Origin: CAYULW01 sp964445815
GTDB lineage: Bacteria; Bacteroidota; Bacteroidia; Flavobacteriales_E; Vicingaceae
Length of the DNA: 64,000 nt
Direction of reading: 5' to 3'
NCBI GenBank assembly: GCA_964445815.1
Contig: CAYULW010000006.1
Span: 62,001 to 126,000, forward strand
Each line of letters begins with the position of its first letter. The first letter of the stretch is position 1. The translations under genes and the position numbers were made by a program. This document shows, in pieces, positions 50,631-59,400 of the stretch. The notes below the pieces were generated by a model. It was not told the DNA's origin, ran no database searches, and saw nothing but the letters and a program-made list of their open reading frames with translations.

Positions 50631-51631
50631 TGTATCAAGAGAACTTTCACCAAGAAGATATAAGTAAGTATACTTTTCTTGTTACTGGAGGTGCAGGCTT
50701 TATTGGATCTAATATAGTCGAGTACTTACTAAAGTTCGGTGCTCATAAAGTTAAGGTAATAGATGATTTGTCTAATGGAAATTTTGAAAATGTAGAATTG
50801 TTTTCAAAATTTCCCAACTATGAATTTATTGAAGGAGATATAAGCGATTACAACATTTGCTTAGAAGTCACATCAGGTGTTGATTATGTATTGCATCAAG
50901 CTGCTCTTGGTTCAGTTCCCAGATCCTTAAAAGATCCGGTCAGCACAAACAATGCAAATGTTACAGGATTCTTGAATGTAATAACGGCCTCGCGAATAAA
51001 TGGGGTAAAACGTTTAGTTTTTGCGTCTTCTTCTTCGGTTTATGGTGATAGTGATAAGTTGCCAAAAGTGGAGTCCGAGATTGGAAATCCATTATCTCCC
51101 TATGCAGTAAGCAAGTTGACCGATGAATTGTATGCAAGGGTAAGTCACTTAAATTATAATCAGGCAATTATCGGTTTGAGATATTTTAATGTTTTTGGTC
51201 CGAGGCAAAGCCCTAAAGGTGCATATGCTGCTGTCATTCCTCTTTTTATTAATGCGCTTTCAAAAAATGAGCGTCCATATATAAATGGTGATGGAGAGCA
51301 GACGAGAGATTTTACATTTGTAGAAAATGCAGTTCAGGCTAATATAAGAGCTTTGTTTACGGATAAAGAAGATGCCTTTGGGGAAATATTTAATGTGGCT
51401 GTTGGTCAGCGGTTTTCCTTGAATACCTTATTCAACGTTATTAAGAGTAAGACGGAGTCAACATCTGAACCAATATACAGAGAAGAACGACTGGGTGATA
51501 TTCGCGATTCATTAGCTGATATAAGTAAAAGTCAAAGATTATTAGGTTATGCACCGCGTGTCAGATTTGAAGAGGGAATAAGTAGAACTGTGGATTGGTT
51601 TCTATCTGACGAGAATAAATTTCAAATCTGA
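50630..51631 (+). CDS. UDP-N-acetylhexosamine/uronate 4-epimerase (TviC/WbpP-like SDR)
   Basis: The 333-residue extended SDR has LVTGGAGFIGSNIVEYLL, DDLSNGNFENVE, HQAALGSVPRSLKDP, FASSSSVYGDSDKLPKVE, NPLSPYAVSKLTDEL (Tyr/Lys), LRYFNVFGPRQSPKGAYAAVIP and GDGEQTRDFTFV. The QAALGSVPRS and GPRQSPxGAYAAVIP motifs are typical of WbpP/TviC 4-epimerases acting on UDP-GlcNAc or UDP-GlcNAcA. Following the TviB-like dehydrogenase by one gene, it probably yields UDP-GalNAcA. Its start shares one base with the rfbB stop. Confidence 0.92.
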   Translation: MYQENFHQEDISKYTFLVTGGAGFIGSNIVEYLLKFGAHKVKVIDDLSNGNFENVELFSKFPNYEFIEGDISDYNICLEVTSGVDYVLHQAALGSVPRSLKDPVSTNNANVTGFLNVITASRINGVKRLVFASSSSVYGDSDKLPKVESEIGNPLSPYAVSKLTDELYARVSHLNYNQAIIGLRYFNVFGPRQSPKGAYAAVIPLFINALSKNERPYINGDGEQTRDFTFVENAVQANIRALFTDKEDAFGEIFNVAVGQRFSLNTLFNVIKSKTESTSEPIYREERLGDIRDSLADISKSQRLLGYAPRVRFEEGISRTVDWFLSDENKFQI

Positions 51632-52377
51632 TGTCTTTTTGGTCTAAGTTATTCGGTAAAGAAAAAGAAATAGATCCTATTGACTTGTCTGTTCTCAAGG
51701 CTGATATGCATTCGCATCTCATCCCCGGAATTGATGATGGTGCCAAATCGATGGAAGCAAGTATCAAGATGCTTCGGAGATTTAAGGAACTGGGTTACTC
51801 AAAGTTAGTAACATCACCTCATGTAATGAGTGATTTTTATAAAAATACTCCAGATACAATTTTAGGTGGAGCAGAACGAGTTAGGTCTGAACTGCAGAAG
51901 TTAAAAATAGAAATAGAGTTTGCAGCAGCGGCGGAGTATTATTTAGACGAGACTTTGGAAACAAAAGTGAAAAAGAAAGAAGTTTTGGTTTTTGGTGATA
52001 ATTATGTCCTGTTTGAGTTGCCATTTATAGCTGAACCACCAAACTTAGCCAGCTTTATTTTTGAACTCCAAACCAATGGTTATAAGGCTGTATTGGCGCA
52101 CCCTGAGCGATACGGTTATTGGTATAATGACTTTCAAAAGTATCGTGATCTGAAGGATAAGGGAGTTCTGCTCCAATTGAACATCTTATCCTTGATCGGG
52201 CATTATTCGCCACAAACGCAGAAGATAGCAGAACAGTTAATAGATGAAAACTTGATTTCTTTCCTTGGTTCAGACTGTCATAATGAAGTACATCTTGATC
52301 TTATAGAAATCGCAAGAAGAAAACCTTATCTCAAAAAACTAATAGATAGTGGAATGTTAAGGAATCAAGAGCTTTAA
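51631..52377 (+). CDS. PHP-type protein-tyrosine phosphatase (CpsB/CapC/YwqE family)
   Basis: The 248-residue protein has the PHP metal motifs ADMHSHLIPGIDDGAKSMEAS, TSPHVMSDFYKN, AAEYYLDE, LAHPERYGYW, LQLNILSLIGHY and FLGSDCHNEVH. This is the Mn2+-dependent tyrosine phosphatase family that dephosphorylates BY-kinases controlling capsule export in Gram-positives and many Bacteroidota. The Wzc-like kinase with its Gly-Tyr tail at 7632 is the obvious candidate substrate. The gene is last in the nucleotide-sugar operon, sharing one base with the epimerase. Its stop overlaps murB's stop by 4 bp (TTAA). Confidence 0.92.
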   Translation: MSFWSKLFGKEKEIDPIDLSVLKADMHSHLIPGIDDGAKSMEASIKMLRRFKELGYSKLVTSPHVMSDFYKNTPDTILGGAERVRSELQKLKIEIEFAAAAEYYLDETLETKVKKKEVLVFGDNYVLFELPFIAEPPNLASFIFELQTNGYKAVLAHPERYGYWYNDFQKYRDLKDKGVLLQLNILSLIGHYSPQTQKIAEQLIDENLISFLGSDCHNEVHLDLIEIARRKPYLKKLIDSGMLRNQEL

Positions 52378-53384
52378 ATAATATTTACTTCTCGCTCTAA
52401 CTCTATTCCAAACTTCTTCTTAACATCCTCAATGATTTTTTCCGAAAGCTTAAAGATGTCTTTTCCTTTAGCACTACCATGATTTACTAAAACGAGTGCT
52501 TGCTTTTCATGAACTCCAAATTCTCCATCACGAAAACCTTTCCATCCTGCTTTTTCGATTAACCATCCTGCAGCAATCTTGATACCACCCTTATCCAGAT
52601 AATTAGGGATGTCAGGATGTTTATTTTGAATGGGTTCAAATACTGATTTTGACACTACGGGGTTTTTAAAAAAGCTTCCTGCGTTTCCTGTTTTTTTTGG
52701 ATCAGGAAGTTTAGACTCTCTGATGGTAATTACAGCATCTGAGATCGCTTTAATGCTTATCTGATGTGGTTCAATACCTGAATCTTTGAGCTGTTGTTGT
52801 ATAGCCCCATAGCTAATCTTAAACTCAGGTCGTTTTTTCAATTGAAAGCTAACGTGACTGATTAGAAATTGATTCTTGTGACTGGTTTTGAAGATACTGG
52901 TTCGATAACCGAATCGGCATTCTTCATTCGTAAATTGTACAATTTGACCATTGGTCAAGTCTATTGCATCTACTTTGGTAATCAAATCTTTCACTTCCAC
53001 TCCGTAGGCTCCAATATTCTGCATAGGGCTAGCTCCGACACAACCTGGAATTAAAGACAGATTTTCTAAGCCGGCGTATTCATTCTGGATACAATAAAGT
53101 ACAAACTGATGCCAATTTTCGCCTGCTCCTACTTTGAGATATACATTGCTCTCGTCTTCATCTATCAGCTCAATTCCTTTAATACAATTTAATAGAATGG
53201 TTCCTTCAAAGTCTTTAGTAAACAAAACATTACTTCCTCCACCCAAGATTAATAGTTGTTCTAAGTCAATCTTTTTACTCTCAAACAGATGTATTGCCTC
53301 ATGAATGCTATCTAGTCGAATCAGCTCTTTTGCATAAGCTTCAATTCCAAAAGTATTGTATGGTTTAAGGGATATTTTCGACAT
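52374..53384 (-). CDS. murB: UDP-N-acetylenolpyruvoylglucosamine reductase (MurB)
   Basis: I take the ATG at 53384 (336 aa, MSKISLKPYNTFG). An upstream frame to 53444 is rejected because a -7 box lies between and homologues start at the NTFG segment. FAD-binding motifs LGGGSNVLF, GAGENWHQFV, LSLIPGCVGASPMQNIGAYG and substrate-binding FGYRTSIFK are present, and GNAGSFFKNPVV carries the catalytic Ser. It is type I MurB, reducing enolpyruvyl-UDP-GlcNAc to UDP-MurNAc with NADPH in the cytoplasm. Divergent from a GT4 gene at 53458. Confidence 0.96.
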   Translation of the reverse strand: MSKISLKPYNTFGIEAYAKELIRLDSIHEAIHLFESKKIDLEQLLILGGGSNVLFTKDFEGTILLNCIKGIELIDEDESNVYLKVGAGENWHQFVLYCIQNEYAGLENLSLIPGCVGASPMQNIGAYGVEVKDLITKVDAIDLTNGQIVQFTNEECRFGYRTSIFKTSHKNQFLISHVSFQLKKRPEFKISYGAIQQQLKDSGIEPHQISIKAISDAVITIRESKLPDPKKTGNAGSFFKNPVVSKSVFEPIQNKHPDIPNYLDKGGIKIAAGWLIEKAGWKGFRDGEFGVHEKQALVLVNHGSAKGKDIFKLSEKIIEDVKKKFGIELEREVNII

Positions 53385-53409
53385 TAAACTCAAGTTCTTC
53401 CGATTGCTG

Positions 53410-53417
53410 CAAATATA
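53410..53417 (-). promoter_or_regulatory. Putative -7 box (TATATTTG) for murB
   Basis: Minus-strand TATATTTG lies 25 nt before the chosen murB ATG (53384) and downstream of the longer-frame start, supporting the shorter protein. Confidence 0.4.
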
Positions 53418-53457
53418 GATGCTAATCTTAAAATAAATGCTCATTTTAGCTTTAGAG

Positions 53458-54546
53458 ATGGTTGCTCGTGTTTTCGTTTCGGTAAGTAATGATCTTGCAA
53501 CAGATCAAAGAGTTCATAAGGTTTGCGAAAGCCTCATTAGACATGGCTATGAGATAATGTTGCTTGGAAGGAAATTAAGTCATAGTCCGGATTTAACAGA
53601 TAGGCCATATCGTTTTAGGAGATTTAGATTACCATTTAATCGGGGTATTTTGTTTTACCTCTTTTTGAACCTCAGACTTTTCCTATTTCTACTTTTTAAA
53701 AAGAAGGGCATATTGCTCTCTAACGATTTGGATACTTTACCAGCTAACTATTTGGTATCTAAAATTCGCAATTTCCCATTAGTGTATGATAGTCATGAGT
53801 ATTTTACCGAGGTTCCGGAATTGATTGATCGAAAGGGCACGAAGAAAGTTTGGTTGGCGATCGAATCTGCTATTCTTCCCAAGCTAAAGCATGCTTATAC
53901 AGTCAGTTCTCTTATCGCAAAAGCTTATAAGTTAAAATACAGTATCTCGATGGAGGTGATTCGAAACTTTCCTCTTACAAAGTCTGTTCAATCAGGTGTT
54001 AAGCAGGATTATATCATTTATCAGGGTGCATTAAATATAGGCCGTGGTCTTGAAGAATTAATAACAGCGATGCAATGGGTGGAAGAAGTTCAATTGCTGA
54101 TTGCAGGTTCAGGTGATATAGAAAGAGAATTAAAGAACCTGGTTCTTACTTTACAGTTAAAAAACAAGGTCGTATTTCTTGGACGAGTTAGCCCTAATGA
54201 ATTGCATGTAATTACACAAAAGGCGAGACTTGGTTTGAGTATAGAGAAAGATATGGGCTTAAATTATAGGTTTTCAGTTCCAAACAAAATATTTGATTAC
54301 ATACAGGCTGAGGTTCCTGTGCTTTATTCCCCATTGACAGAGGTAATGGATTTACTCGCACCTTATTTACTGGGAGAGTCCTTAAATTCTCATGAACCTA
54401 AAGTGCTTGCCAACCAGATAAATTCAATGCTAAAGTCAGAAAATTATAGCCTCTGGGAAAAGGAGTGCTTAAGGGCAAAACAAGAATTCAATTGGCAAAG
54501 CGAAGAACCAAAACTGATTAAAATATTTAATTCCATTGGAAGCTAG
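53458..54546 (+). CDS. GT4-type glycosyltransferase
   Basis: The chosen ATG at 53458 (362 aa, MVARVFVSVSNDL) matches the conserved start; the in-frame codons before it add a non-conserved hydrophobic leader. The GT-B fold shows SVSNDLATDQRVHKV, YDSHEYFTEVPEL, YQGALNIGRGLEELI in the donor domain, and FSVPNKIFDYIQAEVPVLYSP in place of the E-x7-E region. It resembles glycosyltransferases of Bacteroidota polysaccharide loci. Donor unknown. The next gene overlaps by 11 bp. Confidence 0.85.
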   Translation: MVARVFVSVSNDLATDQRVHKVCESLIRHGYEIMLLGRKLSHSPDLTDRPYRFRRFRLPFNRGILFYLFLNLRLFLFLLFKKKGILLSNDLDTLPANYLVSKIRNFPLVYDSHEYFTEVPELIDRKGTKKVWLAIESAILPKLKHAYTVSSLIAKAYKLKYSISMEVIRNFPLTKSVQSGVKQDYIIYQGALNIGRGLEELITAMQWVEEVQLLIAGSGDIERELKNLVLTLQLKNKVVFLGRVSPNELHVITQKARLGLSIEKDMGLNYRFSVPNKIFDYIQAEVPVLYSPLTEVMDLLAPYLLGESLNSHEPKVLANQINSMLKSENYSLWEKECLRAKQEFNWQSEEPKLIKIFNSIGS

Positions 54547-55660
54547 AGCAATAAATATAGTCAGTTTTAACGTCCCTTATCCAGCAGATTATGGTGGAGT
54601 GATTGATGTCTTTTACAGAATTAAGGCTCTATCTGATTTAGGTGTAAAGGTTTATTTGCATTGCTTTGAATATGGCAGGGAGGTACAGTCTGAATTAGAA
54701 AAGCTTTGTGAGGAAGTTCTTCTTTATCCTCGTAATACAAAATTGATTAAACAATTGAATAAAATTCCATTTATAGTCAATTCAAGAGATGATATTCAGT
54801 TGCTCGAAAACCTCAAGAAGAATAAGTATCCAATACTATTTGAAGGTTTGCATTCATGTTATTTTTTAGGGCATGAAGATTTGACATCAAGGAAAAAGGC
54901 TGTTCGAATGCATAATATAGAGCACCGGTATTATGCTCAACTGGCAAAAAGTGAGTCCAATTGGTTAAGAAGAAACTATTTCGGACTAGAATCAAATAAG
55001 CTCAAGTCTTATCAAAGCATACTAAAACATGCGAATCGTCTTTTTGCTATATCGGCTTCTGAGAACGACTACTTTTTAAAACTGGGATATTCAAGTGTTT
55101 ATCTCCCCGTTTTTTGCCAGAAATTTGATTCAAACGGAATAGCCAATAAGAAGGCTTATGCAATTTATCATGGGAATTTAGAAGTTGCAGAAAATGAAAG
55201 AGCTGTGTTGTTTTTGTTAGAGGTGTTTTCCGGATTAAATAGTCAATTAATCATCACAGGTCGGAATCCTGGCTCAACATTGAAGAAAAAAATTGCCGGA
55301 CTTGAGAATGTGCGTTTGGTTGAAAGTCCCGATGAAAGAGAGCTGAATACCTTGGTTGATGAAGCGCAATTGCATTGTTTGCCCACATTCCAGTCTACAG
55401 GAATTAAGTTAAAATTAATTCGATCTCTAACCACAGGGAGTCACGTGGTGGCTAATGATATGATGCTTAAAGGTACTGAACTTGAGCAATTTTGTGCAGT
55501 AGCAAATTCAGTTTCGGAGTGGCGAAATAAAATCAAGTCCTTGACTGATCTAGAAGTGAAACAAGAAGAACTAGAAGAGCGATTTGAGTTTCTGAACAAG
55601 CGGTTCAATAATCTAAAAAATGCTAAGATTCTGCTGGAATGGTTGGACGAGGCTCCGTAA
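54536..55660 (+). CDS. Glycosyltransferase, GT-B type
   Basis: The 374-residue protein uses a TTG start that overlaps the upstream gene by 11 bp. It has an N-terminal SFNVPYPADYGGVIDVFYRI loop (the GG acceptor loop of GT4 enzymes), FEGLHSCYFL, RMHNIEHRYYAQLA and a C-terminal donor half with YHGNLEVAENERAVLFLL. LKLIRSLTTGSHVVANDMM replaces the usual E-x7-E signature, so it is a divergent member. Together with the preceding GT4 it forms a two-gene unit near the nucleotide-sugar operon. Its 3' end overlaps convergent ftsE by 38 bp. Confidence 0.82.
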   Translation: MEARAINIVSFNVPYPADYGGVIDVFYRIKALSDLGVKVYLHCFEYGREVQSELEKLCEEVLLYPRNTKLIKQLNKIPFIVNSRDDIQLLENLKKNKYPILFEGLHSCYFLGHEDLTSRKKAVRMHNIEHRYYAQLAKSESNWLRRNYFGLESNKLKSYQSILKHANRLFAISASENDYFLKLGYSSVYLPVFCQKFDSNGIANKKAYAIYHGNLEVAENERAVLFLLEVFSGLNSQLIITGRNPGSTLKKKIAGLENVRLVESPDERELNTLVDEAQLHCLPTFQSTGIKLKLIRSLTTGSHVVANDMMLKGTELEQFCAVANSVSEWRNKIKSLTDLEVKQEELEERFEFLNKRFNNLKNAKILLEWLDEAP

Positions 55661-56318
55661 TTGTTCCATTCTCAAATTGAAGAATCCTTCCGGGAAACTT
55701 TCTGATCAACTCATAATCATGGGTAGCAATTAATACTGCCTTGTTATTTTGGCTTATAGAAACTAGCAGCTTCATGATCTCTATAGAAGTTTCAGGATCT
55801 AAGTTTCCGGTAGGTTCATCAGCAAGAATCATCTCAGGATCATTGAGTAAGGCTCTGGCAATGGCTACTCTTTGTTGCTCTCCTCCAGACAATTCATGTG
55901 GCATTTTAAATCCTTTTGTGCCAAGTCCGACTTTCTCTAATACAACCTGAATGCCTTCTTTGATTTCTTTTTTCTTTTTCCATCCGGTGGCCTTCATGAC
56001 AAATTTCAAGTTATCATTGACGGTTCTATCAGAAAGTAATTGAAAGTCCTGAAAAACAATACCAATCTTTCGTCTTAAATAGGGAATTTTTTTTCGCTTT
56101 AGTTTCTTTAAATCAAAGCCAACAACCTTGCCTTCACCTTCTTTTAAATCCAGATCGCCGTAAAGTGTCTTTAAAAAACTGCTTTTCCCCGATCCGTTTT
56201 TACCCACCAGATAAACGATTTCCCCTTTCTCAATTCGAAGTCCGATATTGGAGAGTACAAGATGCTTTTTTTGAAAAACATTAACACTATTTAATTCTAC
56301 TATAGCTGTTCCGGGCAT
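55623..56318 (-). CDS. ftsE: FtsE-like cell-division ABC transporter ATPase
   Basis: The 231-residue ABC ATPase has Walker A GKNGSGKSS, a Q-loop FQDFQLLSDRTV, signature LSGGEQQRVAIARALL, Walker B MILADEPTGNLDPE and the H-loop ATHDYELI. Length and the RTVxxNLKFVMKATGWK segment match FtsE, which with FtsX controls peptidoglycan hydrolases during division. No ftsX is in the window, though in Bacteroidota the pair is often split. A LolD/MacB-type lipoprotein or efflux ATPase is the alternative. Divergent from the TPR/beta-barrel genes. Confidence 0.88.
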   Translation of the reverse strand: MPGTAIVELNSVNVFQKKHLVLSNIGLRIEKGEIVYLVGKNGSGKSSFLKTLYGDLDLKEGEGKVVGFDLKKLKRKKIPYLRRKIGIVFQDFQLLSDRTVNDNLKFVMKATGWKKKKEIKEGIQVVLEKVGLGTKGFKMPHELSGGEQQRVAIARALLNDPEMILADEPTGNLDPETSIEIMKLLVSISQNNKAVLIATHDYELIRKFPGRILQFENGTITEPRPTIPAES

Positions 56319-56420
56319 CTTCTGAAAAGAGGTTAAAATTCAATGATCTAAATTGCATAAAACCTGAAGTCATTAGATATTTTGGATGCAATTATATCAA
56401 CAGAAATGCGTTGAAAACTT

Positions 56421-56462
56421 AAAGGTAGTTAAAACGCTTTACCAATCGAGTCAACTACTTTT
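56421..56462 (+). repeat. Imperfect inverted repeat upstream of the TPR gene
   Basis: Arms AAAGGTAGTT (56421-56430) and AACTACTTTT (56453-56462) pair over ten positions with one G-T wobble, with a 22-base loop. The element lies 23 bp before the start of the 1049-aa TPR gene. It could be an operator or leader hairpin; no further support. Confidence 0.3.
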
Positions 56463-56485
56463 ATTATTGGAAAACTAGCTAGATA

Positions 56486-59400
56486 TTGAAGAAAATTCGA
56501 TTAAAAATGGCGCGACATTGCTCCGCTATTGTCATGACCTTATTAGGTGTGTTTTTGTGTGTCACGACCAATAGTGCACGGGCTCAATTTACTCTAAACC
56601 ATACCGATGGTAATGTTGATTTCAGAAATGCGCTTGAATTGTTCAACAAGGAGAAGTATGTTCCTGCTCAAGAATATTTTGGAAAGTCCATTCAACAGAT
56701 TGAAGATGTTCATTCTGAGATAAGGATAGATGCGGAATATTATTATGCGATCTGTGCAATAGAATTATTCCATGATAATGCATCTTCTCTCCTAAAGGCC
56801 TTCATTGAAAATCATCCTGAAAGTAATCACATCATTGAAGCGCGGTTTAATCTGGCTAAATTTTTATTTCGGAAAAAGAAGCACGAAGACGTTATTGACT
56901 ATCTAAAGGCAATTGATCCGCTTGATCTTGAATCCGAAGAAGTATCGGAATACTATTTTAAGTTAGGGTACTCTCATTTTCAATTGGATGAGTTTGATGA
57001 AGCATCTAAATATTTTTACGAGATAAAAGATACCGATAATCCCTATGTGGCAGCAGCTAGGTATTATTATGCGCACATTGCCTATCATCAGGGAAAGTAT
57101 GAAACTGCCGCATCAAATTTTCAGAAAATAGAGAAAGATCAAAATTTTGGGCCTTTAGTGCCATACTACTTAACTCAGATTTATTATCTGCAGAAAAAGT
57201 ATAAAAAAGTAATAGAGTATGCCCCATCTGTTTTAGATTCAGCTCCACCGAAAAGGGAGTCTGAAATAAGGAAATTGATTGGGAATTCCCACTATGAATT
57301 AGGAGAGTATGAACAATCCGTTAGCTATTTAGAAGAGTATCTAAAGTCCAATGCCGGATCTAATGAAGATTACTACCAGTTGGGTTATGCGTACTATAGT
57401 GCCCAAAAAAATGAAGCGGCTAAAACCTATCTTCAAAAAGCCATATCTTCCAATGATACAATGAATCAGAATGCTTATTACTACATAGGTGAGTTAAATA
57501 TTCGACTTGATGATAAAAGAGCGGCTAAAGACGCATTTAGAAGTGCTTATAAATTGGGGGTAGACGAAGAACTGACAGAAGATGCTCTGTTTAACTATGC
57601 AAAAACGGCTTATGAACTGTCTTCGCATCCATATGACAACGCCATTTTGGCTTTTGAAGAATACATAAATACATATCCGAATTCATCTAAACTATCTGAT
57701 GCTTATGAGTATTTATTGGGTGTCTATTACACCACTAAAAATTATAAAGAAGCGCTAAAGTCTATTGATCGAATAAAAGATAAAAGTATAGAGCTATTAG
57801 AGGCGAAACAGAGAATTGCGCATTACAGGGGTGTTGAGTTGTTTAGAAGCGGTGACTTTAAAGGAGCAATAGAACACTTTAATTTATCTAGGAGTAATTT
57901 CTATGATCCTAAATTATACGCCACATCATTGTTTTGGAGGGGGGAAGCCTTTTACAATTTAGGAGATTATCAAAACGCAGATGATTCATACTCAAACTTT
58001 CTTGCAACCAATGGTGCACTCATGCTTCCTTTTTATTCTAGGGCTTATTATAGTTTAGCCTATGCGAATTATGAGATGAAGAAATACAAGTCTGCAATTT
58101 TCTGGTTTAGAGAGTATCTGGATAATCCGGAATCCGGAGCAAAAGGATTGGAAAACGATGCATTATTAAGAATAGGAGATTCTTATTTTATTCAAAAGGA
58201 ATATAGAAGTGCGATAGAATATTATGACCGTTCTGCCGATTTGGGTGTAAAAAACTCTGACTATGCTTTAATGCAAAGCGCCATTTCTAGTGGAGTGTTG
58301 GGTTCATATCAAGATAAAGCCTTAAAATTAGCCCGCTTATCAGAAAATAAATCCTCTTTGTATGCGGATGATGCATTATTTGAGTTGGGGAAAGTGCTTT
58401 TAATTATGGAGAAGCAAAATGATGCATTGGCTTCATTTACACAATTGGTTCAGGACTATCCAAAAAGCAGTTTTTTGGCTGAAGCTTACCTTAAAATCGG
58501 ATTGATCCAGTTCAACGACAACCAAGATGAGATTGCACTTTCTTATTTTGATAAGGTCATAAAAGAATATCCTTCAAGCAGTCAATCTAAAGAAGCTTTA
58601 GATAAAGTGCGGAAGATTTTTATTGACAAGTCGGATGCTCAAGGTTTTGAAGACTACATAAATGGAGTGCCATTTGCTGACATAAGTAAAGGGAAGTTAG
58701 ACTCTACTGCATACGTAATTGCAGAAAATAATTATTTATCAGGCAATTGTGAAAAGGCAACAAGAGATTTGAGTAATTACCTTAATCGCTATCCGGAAGG
58801 CATATTCAGTTTAAATGCACACTTTTATCGTGCTGAGTGTGAAGCGAAATCTTCTTTTGATCAAGAAGCAATAATGGATTATAAATATGTCACCGAACAG
58901 GCCACAAATAAATTCACGGAGAAATCTTGGGTCCAATTGGCAAAGTTATATCAACGCAATCAACAATTGAGTAATGCAATTCAAGCCTATCAAAATTTGT
59001 ACGATATAGCTCAACGCTCACAAAACAAAGATTTGGCAGAGAAGCAATTGATGCTTTTGCATTTCGAGAACGAACAATTTGAGGAAGCCACAAGCTATGC
59101 TAAGGTCATTTTGGAAAAAGAGCAGACAGATGCTGAACTCATTGAGCAATCTAAAGTGATTATTGCCAAGTCTGCTTTTGAATCGGAAAATTATGATTCA
59201 GCCATTGTATATTTAGATTCTTTGGCAGATCGAACAACTGCATTTGGTGCTGAAGCAAAGTACATGCTCGCGCGCATTTATTATTTGAAAGGTGATTACA
59301 ATAAGAGTGACACATTAATTTATAGAATAGTAGATCAAGTCCCTTCTCAATCTTATTGGATCGCTAAAGGGTTCATCCTTCTCGCGGACAACTTTGTATC

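Noticed and set aside
53385..53444. Extended start for MurB
   Set aside because: A -7 box lies inside this stretch and homologues begin near the shorter start.
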